Assembly (NCBI GenBank): GCA_011033025.1
Contig: WFMF01000522.1
Span: 1 to 64,000, forward strand
Origin: Beroe forskalii
Taxonomy: Eukaryota > Ctenophora > Nuda > Beroida > Beroidae
Length of the DNA: 64,000 bases
Direction: 5' to 3'
Numbering within the stretch: position 1 is the stretch's first letter; the number at the start of each line of letters is the position of its first letter. The translations under genes were made by a program, and so were the position numbers. Of the stretch, positions 42,443 to 53,899 are shown piece after piece. The notes beneath the pieces are model-generated. The model saw nothing but the letters and a program-made list of their open reading frames with translations, ran no database searches and was not told where the DNA came from.

Positions 42443-42931
42443 CTACGACTCCTCCAGTCCGGTCTCTTGTCGGATAATGGAGAGCAGGTCCTTACTCTCG
42501 GTATTCTCTCCAAATAGCGTGTAACACCCGGCCCGCTCCTCCCCCTTCCCAGTGTCCAGTTCCACCGCTCCGCTCAACACGACGGGCTCCGGACTCTTCC
42601 GGCACCCGATGACGCTCTGTACTTTGGGCTGGATCACACTACTGCACTCTGGGACCTTCTGCTGCTTAGGCTGGCTCTCGGGACTGGGCGTGGACCGGGC
42701 GGCGGGATACGATCCCCCGGGGAAGGCGGAAACCTGGTGACTGCGCTGCTTGGCGGCAGCTTGTCTCGCAAACCGGGGAATGTTAGGTCGGTAGTAGTCA
42801 TACTTCTTAGAGACCCGAGAGTTAGAGCAGTTCGTATTATAGTGGCTAGGCAGCGCGGTGGCGCACGGCACGCGGTCTTGTACGGTGGGGGCGGTGGCTT
42901 TGGGGGTCGTCTTCTCTTCCTTTCTTATCAC
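42443..42931 (-). CDS. Unrecognised gene, last exon
   Basis: The acceptor is CTCGTCCCCAG. It encodes VIRKEEKTTPKATAPTVQDR, a Pro/Ser/Gln-rich stretch and the C-terminus LLSIIRQETGLEES; 162 codons plus TAG. A decoy copy of its first ~30 bases with its own acceptor lies upstream (43026-42994). Confidence 0.62.
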   Translation of the reverse strand: MIRKEEKTTPKATAPTVQDRVPCATALPSHYNTNCSNSRVSKKYDYYRPNIPRFARQAAAKQRSHQVSAFPGGSYPAARSTPSPESQPKQQKVPECSSVIQPKVQSVIGCRKSPEPVVLSGAVELDTGKGEERAGCYTLFGENTESKDLLSIIRQETGLEES

Positions 42932-45900
42932 CTGGGGACGAGAGGGATTAGCACGTGCTGAGGGGAAGGGATTAGCTACTACTACTACTAAACGGGGGGG
43001 GTCGTCTTTTCTTCCTTTCTTGTCACCTGAAGAGTAGAAGCCAGAAGGGATTATCACATGCTATGTTAGTCATGTAAGATACCAAGTCACTGTTCTTAAT
43101 CTTTGTTATATTGACATATATTTCATGTGGAATGTGCATGACACCACAGCTCATTTTCAGAGCACGGTTCTTGACAGGGGTAAAGTTAGCATTTTGACAT
43201 GCTAATAAAATCCATGATATCAAACAATGCGCTATTGAGTAATACGACAATGACATTCACGTTTATTTTACTTCGTTATTACTTCTGTTATTTCGAGATG
43301 TTTCATCAGTGTCATAGAAGTTCTCACGTTTACGCTCAATTCTATTGTGTTCTTTGAAGCCAAATGAAGTAAATTCGACTTTTCTTTCTGGTTTCTGGTT
43401 ATCATTTAACACGATATTAATCACTCCGGACCTACTTATACCAATTTGCAATTCTTTAAGGCTTCTTCAAAGAGTATTGTATTCAACAAGCTCCGTGTTT
43501 CAAGAAAGTGAAAGAACAATCCCATCCGGTCGGCTAACAAACGGGCAGCCTATACCCAACCCGAGAAGAATCCATAACATTCCATGCAAGTCAGCGATGT
43601 CATTGTAACGACCTTGTCACATTAGCTCAACTACACGCCACTTAAAAGTAAATTATAACTGTGCCTCTAACCGCCGCTTTATATGAGGCGTGGGGAATAA
43701 GGTCGTGTTACTACTGAGCGATAATCCATTTCTTGTCAAGGGAAAAAGGAAGTAGTGATAATGTCACAATCCATTTCTTGCCAAGGGAAACAGGAAGTAG
43801 TGATAATGTCACAATCCATTTCTTGCCAAGGGAATAGGAAGTAATACCACAGGACACGTGATTGTAACTTGACACAACAAGCTGCTGTGTCGCAGTCTAA
43901 TACTGCGCCAGTATTGTGGTTTGTATGTGCAATGTGTAAAGCAAAAAGTCGAAAGGGAGTGGCAAGGAACGGTCAAAAGAGAAATGGACCTAAATCTCGA
44001 GAGAGGTTTCACTTCCCCATGGCTTTCGACCAAGAGCACCATGCATATATTGTTTATAACTTTATACAATCAAATTTGAGGAAAATCGAGGGAAGCTGAT
44101 ATTTGAGCTCATGAAACATGTCTGAAGCGCCAATGCACATTGGACAATCTCTAGTCTCTGTGTGGAGCCTAATGATGGAACTACAGTGTTACGCAGCATC
44201 AACAACCCATCGAAATGACAGCTGAGAAATGTAAAGTTGTAAGGATGCATCGTAGGCCTACAAATTCCGGAATACGACGTGATCGGGTGATCTATCGGTG
44301 AAAAACTGTACTGCATTTTGCCTACTCTGGTAAAATCTTTGTTGTGAAGCGCGCGGCGCGCGCGCCGTGCAGCCGATAACACTGACAGCGCTTTCGTCGG
44401 CAAAACCTAAGGGCCTTTTCTGCTAGTACAAAAAGTTAATGTTGCACAATTGTCCCATTTCGCAAAGGAAATGTAACAAAAACTAGTGAGTTGCGGCCAG
44501 TTATATGCAGCTTGAACGTTAAAAACACGCATTCCAATACAATGGGAATACCTGTGAAGCATAAAAGCCGCGCACTGAAAGTCTCAGAGATTGTAAATCA
44601 GGAGTAAAACCTTCGCGAATGGAACATTTCGGTATTTTAATGCAATATTCAATCGTGAACCGTTAATTTAAATCGTGAACCGTTAATGAAAAGAAAACCG
44701 ATATGCTATCAAGCATAAAACCACTGATTGCACCCTGAAAACTATTCCATGGCACCGCATTGGTCATGCATATTGTGACTCAAGTAACAATACAACTTAT
44801 CAGGCGCAGGGAAGCAAAACTTGATATTTTAGTACGCATGATTTAAACCTTAACATCTCTATGTTTATACATTTTGTCATGTCATTACAACGTGTTATTA
44901 CAATATTACAGCGCATTGTGAATAGATGAACTATTAGAGTATCCGAAAAGAATTACAATTCCATAGAGCCGATCATTATTCAAAATTCAATTTCGCTTAT
45001 TATCACCGTCATATTAATTAATTTAGATCCTTTTTGCCGAACACAATATGGCTATCTTCATACTTTTAGGAGGCCGAAAAATCGTGTTTAGTAGACTTTG
45101 TACTGCAATATCACCCTGCCCAACTGATGACCCATTTTAGCCGGTAGCCCGTGAGCAAGTCAGTTTTCAGGCCTTGAATTATTTTTGACATCATGTTTTT
45201 CTATCATGCACGATAAACTGGAATGACCTCACATAGTTTCATATGACCTTATATAGTTACGTTGTCTATGAATGCATGCATATTTTGATTTTACCATTCA
45301 TAAAACAGAGATATGAAGGGGTCAAATCACAGAACTTCTGTACTGTGGTACATCCATATTTAGGAAGCATCGAGCGCTTTCGAATAGGGCACAATCTGTC
45401 AGTAATTGATTTATTCTCTTTTGACTCAATGGTACAAGCACAAATAGAAACGATGTGGTTCTTTATAACAGTCAATTTTGACGTTCTACGACATCTTCAG
45501 GTCTCAAATTTGATTGTATGAAGTAGTGTTGTTAAGTTTAAAATAGGGGACACTTGCGGCTGAAAGTTGCATGTAACGCTAAGTCTTCTACACCGAGGTT
45601 CGCAACTTTTGAATGAGCCGCTTTCTCCAAATTTGAACGAACTGAACTGTTCTTTGTTGTGGAATATTATAAAATTGATTACAGAGGGTCGAAACAGAAA
45701 AGTTTGATCCACCATACAGCCTTGAATTCTGTCAGGGGGCACTTCAAAAAGCTCCATGTTTGCCATAGTAGAATTACGGATAATGGATATTCCCAAAAAG
45801 TATTGTATTGTATTGTATTGTATGGTATGGTATGGTATGGTATGGTATGGTATGGCATGGTATGGTATGGTATGGTATGGTATGGTATGGTATGGTATGG

Positions 45901-48900
45901 TATGGTATGGTATGGTATGGTATGGTATGGTATGGTATGGTATGGTATGGTATGGTATGGTATGGTATGGTATGGTATGGTATGGTATGGTATGGTATGG
46001 TATGGTATGGTATGGTATGGTATGGTATGGTATTGTATTGTATTGTATTGTATTGTATTGTATTGTATTGTATTGTATTGTATTGTATTGTATTGTATTG
46101 TATTGTATTGTATTGTATTGTATTGTATTGTACCTTTTCTGAAGGGGGTGTTTGCTTCTCTTTAGCAGTAGTAGGCTTCGTCTGAAATGGTACAAATTTG
46201 AAAAAAACAAAAGCGAAAAGAATTGCTTTAGAATCATCCATACATGAAAGCCCACCTAAGCTTATATCAGCGAATCTCAAAGGAGATAAAAAAATTAGCC
46301 ATGGGTCAAAATTTAAGTCAGATATCGGGGCTTGTTTTTAATTCGCAAATAACAGCAAAAAGGGTTGATGAAAAGTGCTCAACAGAGCATAACTCTGTGT
46401 CCAAAAATACACTGCCCAAACAGAGGAAGTTAAGAGAGAGCATACTGTCATACTGCATTACATACTACAACTTCAAGTTGCTTTGTCATATTGCAAGAAC
46501 CAATCAATGTGTGTATTGTGTAAGTACATGTAAGTTAATGTGTGTACATACATAATAATAAACATGTGTATTGTGTATATTCATTATACACTGTATATAA
46601 TATTGTGTATTATACATTGTGCATATACACTGTATAACACGCTGTATTGTATACAGCGGTCTGCATGTATTTCCTTATATGGTATAATGCTGCATTAGAC
46701 AGCGACTTTGTGCGCGCTTCTCTTTAATCTTTACAGATCCTTCAATAATTGATAAAATCCCTGTCAAATTATTCCAGGAGTACAGTTGATGTATTCATAA
46801 AATCACTGTTGACTTTACAATGTAGTAACTACTCACCAAAACGTCCAAAACGTACGTACGCATAGTGAAGCTCCGGTATACTTCAGTGTTACTACAGTGT
46901 ACCTACAGTGTAACTACAGTGTAACTACAGTGTACCTATTGTGTAACTATATTGTACCTACAGTGTAACTGCAGTGTAACTACAGTGTACCTACAGTGTA
47001 ACTACAGTGTAACTACAGTGTGACTACAGTGTAACTATTGTGTAACTATATTGTACCTACAGTGTAAGTGCAGTGTAACTACAGTGTACCTACAGTGTAA
47101 CTACAGTGTACCTATTGTGTAACTACAGTGTCACTGCAGTGTAACTACAGTTTACCTACAGTGTACCTATTGTGTAACTACATTGTACCTACAGTGTAAC
47201 TACAGTGTACCTACAGTGCACCTACAGTGTTACTACAGTATAACTACAGTATAACTACAGTATAACTACAATGTTACAACAGTGTTACTACAGAGTAACT
47301 ACAGTGCAACTACAGTGTACCTTCAGTGTTACTACAGTATAACTACAGTTTAACTATAGTATAACTACAATATTACTACAGTGTTACTACAATGTAACTA
47401 CAGCGTTACTAGTGTAACTACAGTGTACCTACAGTGTACCTACAGTGTAACTACAGTATAACTATTGAATAGAACGTAGAATTCCTTTCAGTTGTAAGCG
47501 GCTCGTTTGTTTCACGCCTCCCATGTATAAATTGATAGTTAGAAGGTAACCATGACAACCCTTTAATTCTCCTAATGGTATGTTAAAGTCCCCAGTGTTT
47601 CATTGCAGTAGCACATCGTAACAACGCGGAGACACCTTTGAAACATGACCGCTGAACACACAGTACACAAATAATCTGTACACTGTAGGCTGCCACATTC
47701 ATAACACACCACTTCAACTTATGATGATGACGTCACGCAATCATTCGGGTGCGAGATTACATATATAGCTTGCAAACCAACACACTGGTTACTCATAACA
47801 CTCGGTTGTACTCATTGCACAATTTGGGAAGATTAGAAACTTTTGGTTGATGCCTGGTGGCTGGCTAGTTGTTACAGAGTGAAATAAAAGCGTACAAATA
47901 ATCCACGAAAATGTGGAAATTATAAGTGACTACTCAAAACTCACTTGGATAATGAGCGTTTTATTCGTATGGATTTTTAGTTTACTCTGAGTGTGAGTGC
48001 TACCAACTTCTATCGAGTTAGACATTGGTCAAATAGTTGTACTGCAATATCCTAAGATCCCAGATACAATACCCGAATAATACCAATCTAAATCTTTTAA
48101 ATGATATTTCATCTTACCACGCTTATATCTTTCTTTTCATTGATACTCTTTCTTTTTAACCGCTCTTCCTTCTTCTTTAACTTTTTCTCACGCTTTTCTT
48201 CTTCTTTGCGCTCCTGAAAGGAAGTATAAACTCTTAGAAAGATGAACCATGTCCATTCTAAGAGACCCATTACCATTTTGGAAAACATTATATATTTAAG
48301 CAAAACAGAGGAGTGTAATACATTTCTGTCTTTTACTAGAAAGATTACCAAGAATGCCAAATAAACACATAAGTTACCATGACAATTCAGATATAAAGGT
48401 TTTCTCAGCGGCACACTTCTTGTGTGAATTCTACCACATGGTATAGTTATTGACTAGTTTAAATAATAATGGATGATTGACGGTGAAAACAGACCATTTC
48501 CCTGAGTTTTTCATATTCCCTCCTCTCAGCCTCCTCTTCGTATTGCTTTCTTAGCTCCGAAGGTGAAAGCTGGTGGTACAGTGCACTCTGTAATGGGTAA
48601 CATTAGGTGGGCACGTGCTCTGCACCAGTAGGCAAGTGAAAGAGCAGAAAGGTCCCAATGTTCTAGGAAACGAAATGTTACGGTAGAATTTTGGACAGAA
48701 TTTGCAAAGATTTAAACATCTTTCCCATCTTTGCAAAAATCCAATAGCCAGCATCCAAAGAAATGATTCTCCGAAAATACCCAAATATGAAAAGATGACA
48801 ATTCATCGTGAGTAAGTCCTCAACCTATGTCTTTTCTTACCTGACTTGTATTTAAACTGTTAGATGGTGGTTTTTTCTTCTTTTTACAAACAGCAAGGTT

Positions 48901-49543
48901 AATGTCCTTATCTTTAGAACCTTTGATACTTTTTTGCTCTTTGCTTTCACTTTTTATGCTTGGCTGAAATAAGATTATTCAACTAAGATGGATGCTGGGG
49001 ATAGACGCTTTTGATCATCATGTGATAATTGGTTTTGAATGAAGGATGTAAATATGGATAAGTCATCAGAAACACTATAAAAAGTTGAGACAGGCATGGC
49101 AAGTAGGTTTGGTTTAACTAGTAAAATGTACATTCATTGGTATGATAATGAATATTTTAAAGCACCAAACCTCCAAAACGACTTTCTTAGAGAATCTATT
49201 TGCAGTCAGGCTTATCACAATAGCAGAAAATATCAATGATTCCACGCTCTGAAAAGTGGAATTTGATGATTTAAGAAATGAAATATACAATTTAGCAAAT
49301 CAATTATTGAGTGCATTCATCTATTCATATATGAGTTCATTGAATGGAGAATCTGTCATTTCAAGCTTATCTCTATCCTAGTTTGTAAAATGGTCAGTAG
49401 TTTAACAGATTAAAGGAAATGCTAAACTATAATACTTATTAATTACATACCTGGGTAATCAGAGGCACAACGACACATCCAACTACAGAGCCAAACACAC
49501 AAAACACAGAATACTGATCAAGAAAACTTTTACCAACCGCCAT
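42443..49543 (-). CDS. Unrecognised gene: N-terminal membrane segment, coiled coil, Pro/Ser-rich tail
   Basis: Six exons on the minus strand, all phase 0 with AG/GT borders: 49543-49451, 48963-48841, 48587-48495, 48213-48118, 46181-46134 and 42931-42443. They join into one open frame of 313 residues. Order of features: MAVGKSFLDQYSVFCVFGSV then VGCVVVPLI, a probable signal anchor at residues ~10-29; a Lys/Ser-rich segment with KKKKKPP; a coiled coil (LRKQYEEEAERREYEKL, ERKEEEKREKKLKKKEERLK); a basic linker; a Pro/Ser-rich region with KKYDYYRPNIPRFAR; end DLLSIIRQETGLEES-stop. This suggests a membrane-anchored cytoplasmic coiled-coil protein. Additional exons between 48118 and 42931 may have been missed. 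Family not recognised. Confidence 0.6.
42994..43026 (-). pseudogene. Decoy duplicate of the last-exon start
   Basis: After acceptor CTACTCTTCAG it reads GTGACAAGAAAGGAAGAAAA then GACGACCCCC, matching the exon start at 42931 (GTGATAAGAAAGGAAGAGAA) at all but two or three positions, then diverges into TAGTAGTAG repeats. In the frame of the real exon it hits TAG quickly. Confidence 0.65.
43263..43451 (-). CDS. Possible terminal exon, weak
   Basis: The frame LKELQIGISRSGVINIVLND ... NRSNNEVK-stop overlaps an AATAAA just after the stop. The composition is protein-like (charged, few Cys/Trp), but there is no clear acceptor or homolog. It lies in the last intron of the unrecognised gene, so it might be an alternative 3' end. 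Confidence 0.18.
   Translation of the reverse strand: MQIGISRSGVINIVLNDNQKPERKVEFTSFGFKEHNRIERKRENFYDTDETSRNNRSNNEVK
43715..43850 (+). repeat. 48-bp tandem repeat x ~2.8
   Basis: The unit is CAATCCATTTCTTGCCAAGG then GAAACAGGAAGTAGTGATAATGTCA, three copies, the first and last slightly diverged. Confidence 0.8.
43851..45793. other. Intron or intergenic sequence without supported exons
   Basis: Several open frames of 60-110 codons occur on both strands, but none has splice context, domain or duplicate support. A GCGCGCGGCGCGCGCGCC hairpin is at about 44,346. Confidence 0.5.
45794..46133. repeat. Pentanucleotide satellite (TATGG)n-(TATTG)n
   Basis: About five TATTG units, then about 42 TATGG units (one TATGG replaced by CATGG), then about 20 TATTG units. 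It abuts the exon at 46134-46181: in transcript sense the donor is GTACAATACAATAC, so the first intron bases are satellite. The array is open in every frame, which produces spurious long peptides. Confidence 0.95.
46134..46181 (-). CDS. Unrecognised gene, 16-codon exon
   Basis: The acceptor is ACCATTTCAG and the donor GTACAA, phase 0. It encodes TKPTTAKEKQTPPSEK, basic like its neighbours. Confidence 0.5.
46875..47468 (+). repeat. ~11-bp minisatellite (CTACAGTGTAA)
   Basis: About 50 units of ACTACAGTGTA / CCTACAGTGTA with variants (TATTGTGTAAC, CAGTATAACTA). It lies within the intron between 48118 and 46181. Confidence 0.9.
48118..48213 (-). CDS. Unrecognised gene, coiled-coil exon
   Basis: The acceptor is CTTTCAG and the donor GTAAGA; 32 codons, almost entirely Lys/Glu/Arg: ERKEEEKREKKLKKKEERLK then RKSINEKKDISV. 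Confidence 0.65.
48495..48587 (-). CDS. Unrecognised gene, exon 3
   Basis: The acceptor is CCCATTACAG and the donor GTCTGT; 31 codons SALYHQLSPSELRKQYEEEA then ERREYEKLREM. Confidence 0.62.
48841..48963 (-). CDS. Unrecognised gene, exon 2
   Basis: The acceptor is TTATTTCAG and the donor GTAAGA; 41 codons PSIKSESKEQKSIKGSKDKD then INLAVCKKKKKPPSNSLNTSQ. Confidence 0.6.
49451..49543 (-). CDS. Unrecognised gene, exon 1 (membrane segment)
   Basis: ATG at 49543; 31 codons ending at donor GTATGT. Residues ~10-29 are hydrophobic (VFCVFGSVVGCVVVPLI). Confidence 0.62.
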
Positions 49544-49794
49544 AACTATCTCAACAGATTATTAAGTTCAGCATAAACAGGAATTTAACTATTATAGTCC
49601 TGAGAAAAGGGGGTCCAACTGGCGGAAATTGGAAATTTTCAGACAAATGGCTGGTTGGCTATTTCTATTTTTGATTTACTGCTCTTTAGGGGGTCCAATC
49701 AATAGTCACCCAGGAATAAAGTTGTTTGCAATAAATCTAAGGACACATCTGAGCACGTTGGAAGACACCAATTTTGAAATCATGAAAAAAATGT

Positions 49795-50240
49795 GAAAAA
49801 TAAGGGTTTATTCACATATTAGGTAATCAATTTTTGGCCATTTTCAATCCCTGCCCTCCCCATTGTAATCAAATGAAATCAAAGCCAAACCCCTGCATGT
49901 ATTGAGAACATGTAATCATGGCTCACCCCTGGCCTCCCCCCACCCACTGGAGTAGACAATAATTAAAATAGACACCCAAATATTGATTGTTTCAATTTTG
50001 GAAAATTTTTGCTGAAAATTTTGAAAGGTTTGAAAAATGTTGCTTTGGGGTCAGTTTTCTGTAAATTTTGACAAAATTATTGAGAATTTGGGGCAAAAAA
50101 GTTCAAAAATTGGGTTAAACACTGGATGGACTTGGATTATGTAATCAACCACCATAACCCCCTCCCCATAATTAAATGTAATCATTTGAAAACACCCCCT
50201 TCTCTTAGTAATATTTTAATGATCCCTAAATATAAATAAA
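49795..50240. mobile_element. Degraded relative of the GATCGTTCACATATTACGTAAT element
   Basis: TTCACATATTAGGTAATC with AATTTTTGGCC on the left and a TTATGTAATCAACC ... TAATGATCCCTAAAT end on the right. The interior has diverged. Confidence 0.45.
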
Positions 50241-50695
50241 CTTATATGTTTTTCAGTTTTTTTATTTGTACAAAGGTCAAAGTTACAGTCTATGAGCAAC
50301 TCATAGACCAGGATAATCCTACTGTTATCATTTCAATAGGTCTAGGATCACCTGTACATAGAGATATCGAATGCTTCCACTGACCAGGATTAAGTTATTA
50401 ACTGATCAGGAAAGTACTGGAATGCTCCTTGAATGGAAATCTCTTGGAATGAGGGCTACTTATTAACTTTCATGAAAGGGAATACCACTTCAAGACAGCA
50501 GCACATAGGGAATTACACTATTACAGGACACAAGTGGGTGATACTGCCTCTTCTTCCACAAAAGTCATAATTGGAGCTAAAGTTGACTCCCTGAACTCTA
50601 GCATGACAACTTCTAGGCTGTGCAGCCAGTATCATCAACTAATGCCCCCACATTCAGAGCTCTCACACCCTTTCCATCAGTTATTTCACCTCCTT

Positions 50696-51550
50696 CATCA
50701 CTGGTGCTCCCTTTGGTTCAACATCCTGCCTAACCTCAGCCCTCCTTTTTCCAGGTACAGCAATTGTACCATGGATTCCTCAGCCCAGCCTCAACTTAGT
50801 ACCTTGCACCCCTCCTCCTCAACTTCCTCATCAGCCTCATGCTCCTCAAATCAATCTTCAGTCCCCTCCTCATTTATTTATTTAATTACTTCTAACATAT
50901 GACATGTGTCACTATATGCATCCTTGTCTTGTCCTGCCTTCTTGTCTTGTCCTGCAACCCCTTTCCAATACTTTTATTTTTATTTTGGAGGTTCTTCTTT
51001 GTTGAACAAATACAGCCACAGAACTCTCCAACAACACCAACCATAGTCTTTGACAGGATCCATGAAAGAAAGTCCTTAATCAGGCAGGTTTAACTTCTAT
51101 TCTAACATCCATATGGCCAATGACAGGAAAAGAATCAAGACAGTGATGGTTTGGGAAGTGTAATCCGTACTTTAATTGCCCCAGACTTCACTGCAATGGA
51201 CAGCTCCTCACGTAACCCTCCTGCACAGTTTTTCTGTACACTTGGCTGAGTAAACCATATTGATGCACAGGCTTGAGATTCCCAGGTATCTTTCACCCAT
51301 AGCTCAGTGGGATTGGCATTAATTGAGCATTCATTATGACTGACATTATATTCACTGTTGTGTTATGTCTGGATGTGCACTCAATCTCAGTTAACCTCCT
51401 GACTGAGGCTTTTTAACAGGGAAGGAGGTGGGGGCTGAGATAGGTCTGCAGTACACAATTGACTGTCAGAACTACCAGTATGACATCAACCAGCCTAGGT
51501 GACACATTTCTAGAGTGCTTTGAATTCATTTCATTATTTTCCATCTAGAT
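50696..51550 (+). repeat. Segmental duplication, first copy
   Basis: It matches 61128-62117 nearly base for base, including TACAGCAATTGTACCATGGA / TACAGCGATTGTATCATGGA and the candidate exon at 51420-51498. It has no MITE at about 51,343, where the second copy does. A shared open frame (RFFFVEQIQPQNSPTTPTIV then F-D/E-RIHERKSLIRQ) is kept in both copies. Confidence 0.85.
51420..51498 (+). CDS. Candidate exon of an unidentified gene (first copy)
   Basis: The acceptor is TTTTTAACAG and the donor GTGACA; 79 nt. The frame KEVGAEIGLQYTIDCQNYQY then DINQPR is intact, and the duplicate at 61975-62053 keeps the same frame with two residue changes. The upstream open frame ending at 51,090 does not join it in phase, so the gene model is incomplete. 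No family recognised. Confidence 0.4.
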
Positions 51551-52189
51551 TGAATGTCACAGGAAAAACCAACAGAAACAACCTACTAACCCTTCTCCTG
51601 CAAACAGATCTATCCCACTGCCCAGTGCAACCCTTGAAGAATGGCTTCCCTTCACATTTTAAATTTTAATCTTTGTTTCACTACATTCAGACTAGGATAA
51701 CAGCCTTGAATGCAATTATGGACCACAACCTTTACGAGATAGTTCCCCTTTACACCTCATTATTGGAAACTAAATGGTTGGGTGTCACTCAGGTGTCACC
51801 ATTTTCTAGGCTTGGTGTATTATACTGCTCCTGGGTTCAAGTGCCTAGCCCATGGTAAAATAAATAAATAAAAAAAACCTATTACAAACGGATATTCTTG
51901 TTCTCGATCTCAGTGAAATCTTTTGATGAGAAATGCTCCAGAAATCTGGAAGTCACTATTTGTGAATGAAAATAATAATAAAATGGCGGTGACTTTCACT
52001 CTATGTTACAGAGCCTTATTTTGCGCCAACGAGCGCGCCTCAAATCCGAAAAGTTTGTGTTTCTGCGAAAAGCGCACGCAAGCCCATACAAACATTAAAC
52101 AAGGACACGTATTATATCATGTGGTAATGGGTAAGCCCACAAAACATAGATGTGGGCACGCGCGCGCGTAATTCGATCACTGCGACACT

Positions 52190-52605
52190 GTGCACTGCCT
52201 AATTCGATGTGTGATTAGATTCCTAAGCCCTTGCTAAACACGTATATCCCTGTCTGCGTTGCGCGGCGCGCGTACACACACCTATGCGGCCTTAGGAACC
52301 TAAGCCCGCAAAGGTGTATGTGTGTGTGTGCGCGCCGCGCGCGCGCTTTTCCTAAGCCCGCATAGGTGTGTGTACGCGCCACGCGTTGCTAAACACGTAT
52401 ATCCCTGTGTGGCTCGCGCGCGGCGCGCTTCCCCGTAGGGAAGCGCGCGGCGCGTACACACACCTATGCGGGCTTAGGAACGCCGCGCGTCGATTCCAGC
52501 TTTGGAAAGCGTACGCGTTGAATTTGTAATATTATTGATGAACTCAAATTGACTTTCGGCGGACGCGCGCGCTTCGCGCGCGCGCCCGCCGAAGGCAAAA
52601 GGCCG
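52190..52605. repeat. GC-rich palindromic units and hairpin
   Basis: Alternating GCTAAACACGTATATCCCTG, GCGCGGCGCGCGTACACACA and CCTAAGCCCGCATAGGTGTG blocks in both orientations, then the hairpin TTCGGCGGACGCGCGCGCTT with GCGCGCGCCCGCCGAAGG at 52,555-52,597. Shared with 40,480-41,010; a stray unit is at 54,205-54,243. Confidence 0.7.
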
Positions 52606-53006
52606 GTCAGATAACGTTTGACAAGTGTTGTCAGCCAAAAAAGACAACCTGAAACAGAAATAGGTTTGGCAAAATTGAAAATAGAGTTGAAGCAAAAAAT
52701 GATGAATTGAACCAGATTCAGATTTTTTATATCTTGCAATTGAATGATCAATATCTGTGCTATCGAAAAAAATATATGGAAAGTAATTGTTCATATTGAT
52801 TATTATTGATTATTTTGTTGCTTGCTGAATCATAGCTGTGTGACATTTGTTGATGTAATACAAAATTGTTTATTATTCATTCATTATTGTGTTTGAGTTT
52901 GTGCAATGCCATTTGGGGCCATGATTTGGTAATTATGATGGAAAGCTAGTTGTTATCAGAAAAGCAAATTCATAAAGTCTGACTAAATAATATAAATAAT
53001 GTTGAC

Positions 53007-53890
53007 TTGAGAAAACTTGAAAATTGGGAGGAAATTTGGCTTCTGAAGTTCAATATAGAGAAATGTAAGGTATTACATATAAATATGAATGATAACCCTA
53101 GAAATGAATATGTTTTACATAATAAAGTCCTTGAAGAAACTAGTTCAGAAACAGATTTAGGAGTCCTTATAAATGAAAATTGGAATTGGAATTGTAATAT
53201 AGATAAGAGTATAAAAGATGCTAACAGAACTATAGCTTGGATAAGTAGAAATGTTATTGCTAAAGATATTGATGTTATGCTGAAAATCTACAAATCACTT
53301 ATAAGGCCCAAGCTAGAGTATTGTGTCCAACTTTGGAGTCCAACTGCTCACCATGGGAATTGGGGTACCATCTTGGAGCTGGAAGGAGTCCAGCGTCGTT
53401 TCACTAGACTTATAAATGGCATAGGTACACTTCCTTACAGTGAGCGGTTGACAGGCTTAAATTAACAACATTAGCTGAAAGGAGAATAAGAGGAGATCTC
53501 AGAAACATTTAAGGTATTGAACAATAAAGTTGACTATGGTCAGAAGTTGTTTAAATTGGGTAGAAGTAGAAGAAACCTGTTAACTCATAGGAAATCTTGT
53601 ACCAATGTTCAGAAAGAAGTAGTTAGAATTAATGATAACTTTATTTCAGAAAGAGTTAGACCTTACTGAACGATCTACCAAAATATGTGAGGGATGCATC
53701 AAGTATTGAAATGTTTAAAATTTCTTTAGAACAATATAAGAATAGTGCTGTAAGATTCTGCCCTAGTAATTTCTGGCATATTTCATCAGTGGTGCTCGAC
53801 AAAATTGAAGGGGGTAACTATTTGACTAATAAAATTAAGTTCAATGACTATTTGAGAAATAATCCAATAATCCCTTTGTAGCCAAGAAGA
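53007..53890 (+). mobile_element. Non-LTR retrotransposon (CR1-like) 3' fragment
   Basis: It contains the C-terminal part of a reverse-transcriptase ORF2: WEEIWLLKFNIEKCKVLHIN, LGVLINENW, IYKSLIRPKLEYCVQLWSP, LEGVQRRFTRLI. After a frameshift near 53,460 come LTTLAERRIRGDL and then, in a third frame, DLPKYVRDASSIEMFKISLE. The catalytic YxDD part is missing. It is broken by at least two frameshifts, so dead. Clade assignment is by resemblance only. Confidence 0.8.
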
Positions 53891-53899
53891 AAGGAATAA

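Noticed and set aside
42552-42961. Plus-strand frames of 62 and 74 codons
   Set aside because: Antisense to the last exon of the minus-strand gene, which has better splice context and composition.
43869-44099. 76-codon plus-strand frame
   Set aside because: Protein-like in parts (RFHFPMAFDQEHHAYIVYNF), but no splice sites, paralog or family; insufficient to call.
45497-46280. Long open frames through the TATGG/TATTG array on both strands (up to about 250 codons)
   Set aside because: A five-base repeat without stop-forming combinations is open in all frames; the peptides are simple YGMVW/YHTIP repeats, not proteins. Only the 46134-46181 exon has splice support.
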